Shown in pieces: positions 39,615 to 45,353 of a stretch of DNA of 45,353 bases. Source of the DNA: Hypsibius dujardini (lineage: Eukaryota > Tardigrada > Eutardigrada > Parachela > Hypsibiidae); NCBI GenBank assembly GCA_001579985.1, contig LRSR01006791.1, forward strand, positions 1 to 45,353, in the 5' to 3' direction. A program made the translations under genes and the position numbers. Each line of letters begins with the position of its first letter. Position 1 is the stretch's first letter. The notes beneath the pieces are model-generated. The model searched no databases. It had not been told where the DNA came from and worked only from the letters and a program-made list of their open reading frames with translations.

Positions 39615-41061
39615 AATTACAGACAAAAATAGACTGCGATACCAGTGCAGAATGTCTTTCGATGTTTTGAACTGAACGATGGAAATCCAGTACGGTGCGT
39701 AACAGAAGTTACAGCAGATGAGTTTCTTGTTGTATGGGTAAAAGAATAGTAAATGCCACGCAATCAGTTTGAACATCGGAAGCCAAGAAGTCAACGCAAG
39801 GGAGAAAATAGTTCCGCACTTCTTGCCGTCAGTTTTTCTTTCGCTCAAGTGTATTTTAGTTGCTACTCACTGCTACCATGCCGGACATATACGCAAAGTT
39901 ATCGACAAAAAGATTGTCATGACAGATCGACCCTATGGATTATTATTTTATTATTACAAATTTACTAATAAGACTAATTAGTTGACTTGTCTTTTTCTAG
40001 TCTTCGCTATCCCTCGACAAATCACATTCACACATAATATTAGTGTTTTTTTAATATATTAATAGATATATTAGAAGTCCCTTGTTTTTGGGCTTTTTCG
40101 ATTTTAATTAATAAATTAAAATATTATGATATCTCATTTTGGAAGGAAATATTAAATTAGAAAGTAATTGAAATTGAAACCGTGCGAGGAATATTAATTA
40201 ATATATTAAAATGAATCAGACAACATCATTAATATATTAAAATGACAAAATTGTATTAAATATGGATATATATAATAGTATATATATAATATATAATATT
40301 TTAAAATGAAGCACGTGTATTTTAATGTTTTCCACTCCAAAACGTCTTTTGAGTTGTAATTTTCCAAATTGGAGTGGAACTGGAGTTGGCATTTGCCAAC
40401 TGGATGGGAAAACTTCACCTCCAATTCTATTCGATTTCCAAGTTTGTATCTGTCGCACTTGATTCCAGCCGATTTTGCGCAGCCACCACGCGTGGAATAA
40501 ATGAAAATCGATAAAACTATTTCGAAATAATATTAATATATTTTAATGTAAAATTCACAAGGATTTTAATAGTATTAATATATTAAAATACGAGGACTAA
40601 AATATTTTTATTAAATTAAAAAGTAATTAAAATGAAACCTGGAGTGGAAAAAAATTGTAATATATTATAATACAACGAAAAGTAAGTATTAAAAAACACT
40701 ACATAATATAGCATGTACAGCTGTGGCGAAGTTACTTCTTCAACCCACGCCCATTCCAGCGCGCCCACTTAACTTGTGTGGGCGCATGGGTTTGGGTGTG
40801 GGCGCATGGGTTTGGGTGTGGGCGCATGGGTTTGGGTGTGGGCTGAAGAAGTAATTCCGCCACAGCTGTAAAATGTGTTCTAATAGGACATGCACAGTAT
40901 CGGTAGTTTATCTTTATAAGACATCTCCCATATCTGTTGTATCGTAATTCCGCACCGACGGTCGCTCAACCGTCAATCATGCTTATTACCTAGCTAGAAC
41001 ATTTATCAAGTGCATTTCAGCGTCATCAAGCCCTACTTCTTGTGCATTGTATAATGCCACA
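39615..41061. other. Spacer between paralogues B and C, AT-rich with dispersed repeats
   Basis: From about 39990 to 40700 the DNA is very AT-rich, with repeated ATTAATATATTAAAAT words spaced tens of bases apart. A longer direct repeat (ATTAAATTARAAAGTAATTR) occurs at about 40150 and 40612. No exon is supported; the short frames here are repeat-derived. A separate MITE occupies 40716-40870. Confidence 0.5.
40716..40870. mobile_element. MITE with G-rich 20-bp internal repeat
   Basis: The terminal inverted repeats are TACAGCTGTGGCGAAGTTAC on the left and, reverse-complemented, TACAGCTGTGGCGGAATTAC on the right, continuing through TTCTTCA. Inside are three to four copies of GGGCGCATGGGTTTGGGTGT (20 bp), whose G-runs fit a G-quadruplex pattern. 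The element lies between acyltransferase paralogues. Confidence 0.85.
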
Positions 41062-42929
41062 TTATTCGCTGATTTTGGGAATAAATTCACACCAACAACC
41101 CTCATAGCCATCATAAAAAACTCCACCGATAGATGTCATAGCAGTCTCGGACGGTTTATTCCCCGTCGTGACATCCGCGTAGCCGAGCGTTTCCCCGCGC
41201 CGTCCCATCTCCTTCAAAAGTTCATAGAGGACGACCTTGAAATAGCCCTTGCCGCGGTAGTTGGGGTTCACGAATCCCGCACCCATGACGCCTTCCGGGC
41301 GTTGTACAATGTACGCGATCGGTCGGTTCTCCTCGTTGAAAATCGCGGCGCTGGCGAATCCGCTCCGAATGAGGTGTTGAAAGAAGGCCAAGTTTACAGC
41401 CGGGTCGCCGTAGTGCTTCTCTTCCGCTATTTGTTGGGCGTTTTCCACTCCCAACGGTCCAAGTCTGTACCCTTCCGGAAGAACGTATCTACGAGAGCGC
41501 ATAAAAATGTTTTTATGAAGCACTTTTGATGACACCTTCCACACACGTGGCAGAAACCTTGCGTTGACCGAGTTAAGCACTTTAACTCGGGGGCTGTGTA
41601 CAACAGCCATGCAACGAGTGTAATGGCTTAACTCGGTTAGCGCAAGGTTTTTCCCACGTGTGTATGGCAAAGCTATAAAGGAAGTCTGATTACTCGCAAT
41701 GGACGTCCTTGATATTGAATCCGGCAAACCGTGCGTGGGGCACATAGTAATCGGCAACCGAATTACACATCACTTGAACACCTAGACTGAGACATTTCTC
41801 CTCTAGGACTCTGAAGTTGTCAGGCCGTTGAATACCTAAAAAAGCATGCGAAAAATCCGTTTTCGCAACATGCGTCTACATACGCGGAATATTTATTGAA
41901 CATATGTGGTACTTATTAATGTATTTTTATTGATTGATGTCAAAGAGTTCTCACTATGAAATCCGATTCGTTGGGTCCAGTCGATGATTCCGGGTTGATC
42001 GAGTAGATTTTTTAATTTTCCCGCATCATCGGCATGAATAAATACAGCATAATACCCGTTGCTGAATGTCGGTAGCCCCTGCAAGTCATGATATAATGCA
42101 AGATATTTGTAATAAATATAAGTATACTCATATAAATATAAGTAGGTTTAATATAGTGTGCAATCAACTGAAAAATTGAGTACACTGGAGGGTCCGGGAA
42201 ATGGGCACAAGGGGCGGAGCAGGGGTGGTCAGATTGTTAAGTACACTGGAGGGTCCGGGAAATGGGCACAAGGGGCGGAGCAGGGGTGGTCAGGTTGTTA
42301 AGTACACTGGAGGGTCCGAGGTATGGGCAAAAGGGGCGGAGCAGGGGGCGGTCATGTGGGTGAGTACACTGGAGGGTCCGAGGTATGGGCAAAAGGGGCG
42401 GGGCAGGGGTGGTCCGGTTTTTGATTGTTCGATAGTTTGAAAAGCACCCCCTTGCCCCGCCCTTTTGCCCATTTCCCGGACCCTCCAGTGTACTCAATCT
42501 TGTCTTTGATTGTAGATCTGACAAGATAAACAATCATTTATTCTAGAAAAAAATTCTGGTTGCAAATTATTGTTTAAATCAATAATTTGCCATAACAAAA
42601 AGTTCGCTATGTAATTGAGGTTTTTCTGTTACCTTCGAGTCTGGGCTTGCTCGACACACGCAGGCCGAAATATTGGGAAACTCGTCCACTGCGAATGTCA
42701 GGCGCGGCCAATCGGAATTTTTCCTCATTTTATTCCTTGCCAAAAAGTAGATCTGCACAAAAATGTAGCGCATTTTAAAATACTACCGGTCGATTGATTG
42801 ATGTTTCGAGGCAGTCAAACCGCCATATCGCGGTAAGACGCTTGGGAACCTTACATTCAACGATGCGGGGAATCCTTTCTCCAACCACGCCACCAGTTCC
42901 GGAAGCTGATCGTCTCGCAGTTCAATCAT
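41062..42929 (-). CDS. GLYAT-like GNAT acyltransferase, paralogue C
   Basis: Minus-strand exons are 42855-42929, 42633-42752, 41955-42078, 41694-41835 and 41062-41488, about 295 residues. It starts MIELRDDQLPELVAWL. Landmarks match paralogue A: Ile-Tyr-Phe-Leu-Ala-Arg-Asn-Lys-Met-Arg, Leu-Leu-Asp-Gln-Pro-Gly, Leu-Pro-Glu-Gly-Tyr-Arg-Leu-Gly-Pro-Leu at the start of exon 5, and a C-terminal GNAT segment with acyl-CoA loop Tyr-Arg-Gly-Lys-Gly-Tyr-Phe. Exon 3 is one codon longer than in A and B. Introns 2 and 4 contain transposons. It is upstream-most in the array, so B and A may have arisen from it or with it by tandem duplication. Confidence 0.86.
41540..41664. mobile_element. Foldback element in intron 4 of paralogue C
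   Basis: The left arm starts ACACACGTGGCAGAAACCTT and the right arm, reverse-complemented, ACACACGTGGGAAAAACCTT. They continue through GCGTTGACCGAGTTAAGC against GCGCTAACCGAGTTAAGC. The terminal ACACACGTGGCA..AAACC resembles the ends of the foldback at 31465-31772, which suggests a common family with divergent interiors. It lies wholly within the 41489-41693 intron. Confidence 0.82.
42161..42512. mobile_element. GGAGGGTCCGG foldback element, copy 2, in intron 2 of paralogue C
   Basis: Left: CAATCAACTGAAAAATTGAG followed by four tandem units of about 61 bp, TACACTGGAGGGTCCG...GGGCGGAGCAGGGG. Right: one inverted unit, then TACTCAATCTTGTCTTTGAT. Compared with copy 1 at 37938-38243 the tandem expansion is on the opposite arm. 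It sits between exon 3 (ends 42078) and exon 2 (starts 42633). Confidence 0.87.
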
Positions 42930-43356
42930 TTTATCGCAAAATTCACACACGAGTCTAAATCGGTATTTTTCCGTTAAGCCTGGGAATAGCTGCAGATGTG
43001 CCCGATTACTATTACTGTGGCCAAAATAAGTCACCGTCTGGATCGAAAAAATATATGGTGTTAAACACATCGCCACCACAATTCTTGGCAATAGTAGGCC
43101 CCTGGTACCGAATGCGATAAAAGTTATCAGAACATATCAGTAAACCCTGGGTTCTGATGAGTATTGCCTCTTCGACACTTTCCATCCACTGGTAATTTTA
43201 CTGCTGTGTAAGAAGGAATCCAAATCGGTACAGGGTTTTTCATTTACACGCGACCACGTGCGCATTTCTCTTTCTATGCGTGCATGTGTGCGTTTTTTGC
43301 ACATCTCACTCACAAAATTGCGCAACAAAGTTGTTTGTTGTTCTTCACTGGGATCT
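42930..43356. other. Spacer upstream of paralogue C
   Basis: No exon is supported. This should include the promoter of paralogue C. TGCGCATTTCTC and similar words near 43260 are unremarkable. The minus-strand frame 42783-43091 reads through exon 1 into the leader. Confidence 0.4.
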
Positions 43357-43723
43357 GCTGGCGCGGACTGACTACACTTCGTTTTATCGAATCTGGAGCA
43401 AAAATCAATTGGGACTACTACATAGAGCATTGCCTGAAACCGTTGATTGAAGAGGACATCCCGCGCCTGTATCCGGGGAGATAGAGAAAGTTTCCCACCA
43501 GGACTCCGCTCCGGCTCATGCCTCAGGAAAGACCAAAAAATACCTTCTGAAATCAGGGATAAAATTTATTCCGCTAGCGCAGTGGATAGGCAATTTACCG
43601 GAGTTGGCTCCGATGAACTGCGCAATGTACGAAAAATTTAAATGGGATTTGTTTGACAGGGAGGCCAATTTTTTGTATGGGCTGAAGTGTGTCATGAATC
43701 AGTGTGGTCTGAAGTTCCTCTAG
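43357..43723 (+). pseudogene. Decayed mariner-type (Tc1/mariner superfamily) transposase fragment
   Basis: The first part reads in one frame as Gly-Ala-Lys-Ile-Asn-Trp-Asp-Tyr-Tyr-Ile-Glu-His-Cys-Leu-Lys-Pro-Leu, up to a stop at about 43482. The second part reads in another frame as His-Gln-Asp-Ser-Ala-Pro-Ala-His, then Lys-Thr-Lys-Lys-Tyr-Leu, then Ile-Lys-Phe-Ile-Pro and Leu-Ala-Pro-Met, ending at TAG 43721-43723. His-Gln-Asp-Ser-Ala-Pro-Ala-His around the second catalytic Asp is a hallmark of mariner transposases. The N-terminal DNA-binding half is missing and there is at least one frameshift, so this is a relic. I saw no inverted repeats around it. Confidence 0.8.
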
Positions 43724-44416
43724 ATTTTATTCGAAAATCGCTCCTATCCTGGCCAAAACGTATCCAATTGATGATCGAACGTAGGGGGTCTTCAAATTGA
43801 ACATGAGTTAAATGGGGCGGAAAAATTTAAGTAGAGAAAAACGGGTTGGAATAAAGTAATCGCGTGTAATGAAAGACCCCTATAGGCCTGAAACTAGAAA
43901 CTGAACCGTAACAGCGAACCCTTCAGGTTCTTGCTCTCTCTCTCTCTCTCTCTCTCTCTCGTCATATCTGTAATCTAAATCCCCAAAAGTAATACTTCAT
44001 CCCGTGAATAGATCATTTCCGGTGCGTTGCGACGTACAAACAGACTGACATTAATCCAGAAAGTGCTGAACTTGGGGAGTTACTCAAGTGCCGAATTCAG
44101 AATCACCTAGACTTGTTTTTTTTATTAAGACCTATTTAAGTTATGAATATAAAATTATTTCACTGCCGTAGACAGGCGAATTTATTTTTGGTGTAATTTC
44201 AAAGTTGGAAATGATCACTGACTCTTTCTGGAGGGTCTAAAAATGCAAACTGCAAACACACGGTAGAATTTTTATAGGCCGCAAAAGAGTGGCAGTACTT
44301 GCAATCACATCACGAGAATGTTTTTTTAAATGCAAAAGTAGCCAAACAAAATGAGAAGGAAGGGAAAACGTCTCATGTTGCCTATAGTCGCAGGCAGATC
44401 AGCCAGCGCGTGTAGA
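43724..44416. other. Gene-free stretch with CT microsatellite
   Basis: A pure TC run lies at about 43932-43962. TTTATT at 44181-44186 is a possible minus-strand polyadenylation signal for the Kazal-like gene but is about 230 bp away. No exon is visible. Confidence 0.45.
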
Positions 44417-44713
44417 TTACTCTGCCACCGTTTCCGTCATCGTGTGGTACGTCGGCGGGCACTTTACGATGCGGGAGCTCCAACCGGAGCGAAAAGCGCA
44501 CATCAGTTTGCACATATTCTTGAAGCCCTTCCCGTCGGCCGTGCAGACCCGCTCTCCCTTGCAGGTCTTCTTCTGCGGCTTGAAGCAGGCCTTAATGGTC
44601 GCCCGTTGGCCCGCGGTAAAGGGCTTATTGATGGCCGGATCCTTGTTCCAGTCCGCCGCGACGAACACCACCACCAGCAGGGATAGGATCAAACAGTAAT
44701 GAAACAGAGACAT
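44417..44713 (-). CDS. Secreted single-domain Kazal-like protein
   Basis: This single-exon ORF of 98 residues starts at ATG 44713. That start gives a compact signal peptide (MSLFHYCLILSLLVVVFVAA); an in-frame ATG 17 codons upstream would place polar residues before it. The mature part has six cysteines. The segment Arg-Val-Cys-Thr-Ala-Asp-Gly-Lys-Gly-Phe-Lys-Asn-Met-Cys, then Lys-Leu-Met-Cys, fits the Kazal core C-x(2)-DG-x(4)-N-x-C-x(2)-C. Spacing before the third cysteine is shorter than in classical inhibitors, and the usual Pro-Val-Cys-Gly is Arg-Val-Cys-Thr. Kazal domains inhibit serine proteases outside cells; inhibitory activity is not certain here. A GATATAAG word about 95 bp upstream could be its TATA box. 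Confidence 0.72.
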   Translation of the reverse strand: MSLFHYCLILSLLVVVFVAADWNKDPAINKPFTAGQRATIKACFKPQKKTCKGERVCTADGKGFKNMCKLMCAFRSGWSSRIVKCPPTYHTMTETVAE

Positions 44714-45353
44714 TTCAGACTGATTGTGAGTTAAAGAAAGTGTAAGCTGAAATGGCGAGTTCACACGAAAAGCAAGACACGACTGATATTCAACGTTAGG
44801 GTGATCTTATATCTTGTCTCGGGGTTTCCCGGGGTGCCGTTGTGTTTGAATGTCAAGTAGTGCCTTCCGGATGAGTTCTCGTCTGTTGCGGGGTAGACGG
44901 ATCTCGTGGGGATCAGCATTTCGTGAGGTTCTCGCGAAAACCTTGCCCGGGTTTGGAGGGTTTGGAGGGTTTGAAGGGTTTGGAGTCCTATGGACATGTG
45001 AGTCACTGCAGTGAGTCCGTTCGCTTTACTCAAAACCCACGTGTCGGTTAAAAATGCTGAACAAGGTGGCAGACGGTTTTTCAAGTAGCAGACAGCTCCC
45101 GGTACTCGATTGCACATTTCAAGCCGTGTCTGTGGCAAAAAACCAACAATCGGCACAACAGTCTCCAACCTTGAACACCTTCCTCCACAATTACCACACC
45201 TCGGCGTGAAGGCTAATACAAATGTATGTGTATGGGGAATCCAGTGTATTCCTAGCTGCCCTGTTTCTGACATGTTCTGAGCCATGGACAATACCAATCA
45301 CTGGCCAATTCGCCAAACTATCGAACGTACTCTTTTTGAACTCTTCTTCTGCG
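44714..45353. other. Upstream flank of the Kazal-like gene with G-rich repeat
   Basis: A possible minus-strand TATA box, GATATAAG, is at 44806-44813. At about 44949-44986 there are four copies of GGGTTTGGA, a G-quadruplex-compatible 9-bp repeat. A 178-residue minus-strand frame (44761-45297) crosses both and has no recognised domain; I do not call it a gene. The window ends without another supportable exon. Confidence 0.45.

Noticed and set aside
36000-43000. CRISPR-like interpretation of the tandem repeat arrays
   Set aside because: Repeats are contiguous or variant units without unique spacers, in an intron-containing animal genome.
43572-43610. tRNA-like TAGCGCAGTGGATAGG sequence
   Set aside because: It resembles a tRNA A-box, but there is no B-box, acceptor stem or cloverleaf, and it lies inside the mariner relic's reading frame.
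44761-45297. 178-residue minus-strand ORF
   Set aside because: It has no recognisable domain, crosses a candidate TATA box and a G-rich tandem repeat (giving LQTLQT repeats), and lies in the promoter position of the Kazal-like gene.

Overview
The window is nuclear DNA from a multicellular invertebrate. Genes are split by short spliceosomal introns (commonly 60-500 bp) with GT/AG ends, there are no operons or ribosome binding sites, and introns and spacers are full of TCTG microsatellites, minisatellites and small inverted-repeat transposons. A chitin-binding protein about 2,900 residues long and several tiny secreted Gly/Trp/Tyr-rich peptides point to an animal with a chitinous cuticle, that is an ecdysozoan. 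A tardigrade is my best guess, but nothing here proves it.

Layout. 1-2664 is gene-poor and carries an inverted-repeat transposon and a degenerate ACCGTA hexamer array. A 178-residue uncharacterised ORF follows (2718-3254), then a 34-bp palindromic satellite (about 3738-4158). From 5445 to 21180, on the plus strand, I reconstruct one gene of 22 coding exons plus a short first exon (23 in all). All phases agree. It has a signal-peptide region, 18 chitin-binding type-2 (peritrophin-A/CBM14) domains and long Gln/Gly/Asn/Pro-rich linkers. After it come a small minus-strand secreted peptide gene (21853-22682), a TATA-driven plus-strand gene for a Gly-Tyr-Gly-Gly-Trp peptide (24011-24440), and an SLC26/SulP anion transporter with a C-terminal STAS domain (25536-29747; first exon unresolved).

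30108-34068 holds a short minus-strand gene whose long intron is a nest of DNA transposons at least three layers deep. A second small secreted Gly/Asn/Gln-rich peptide gene lies at 34816-35286. From 35818 to 42929, on the minus strand, are three tandem paralogues of a glycine N-acyltransferase-like (GLYAT/GNAT) enzyme. Each has five coding exons with the same splice phases. A decayed mariner-type transposase follows (about 43357-43723), then a minus-strand secreted Kazal-like protein (44417-44713).

The genes do not form one pathway. The secreted products (chitin-binding giant, Gly-rich peptides, Trp-rich peptide, Kazal protein) would fit extracellular matrix, cuticle or gut lining. The GLYAT array is a local tandem expansion, probably for acyl-CoA conjugation. 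The features most worth following are the 18-domain protein with recurring in-domain introns, the SLC26 member with altered core motifs, the sense-biased TCTG arrays near 5' splice sites, and the nested transposons.
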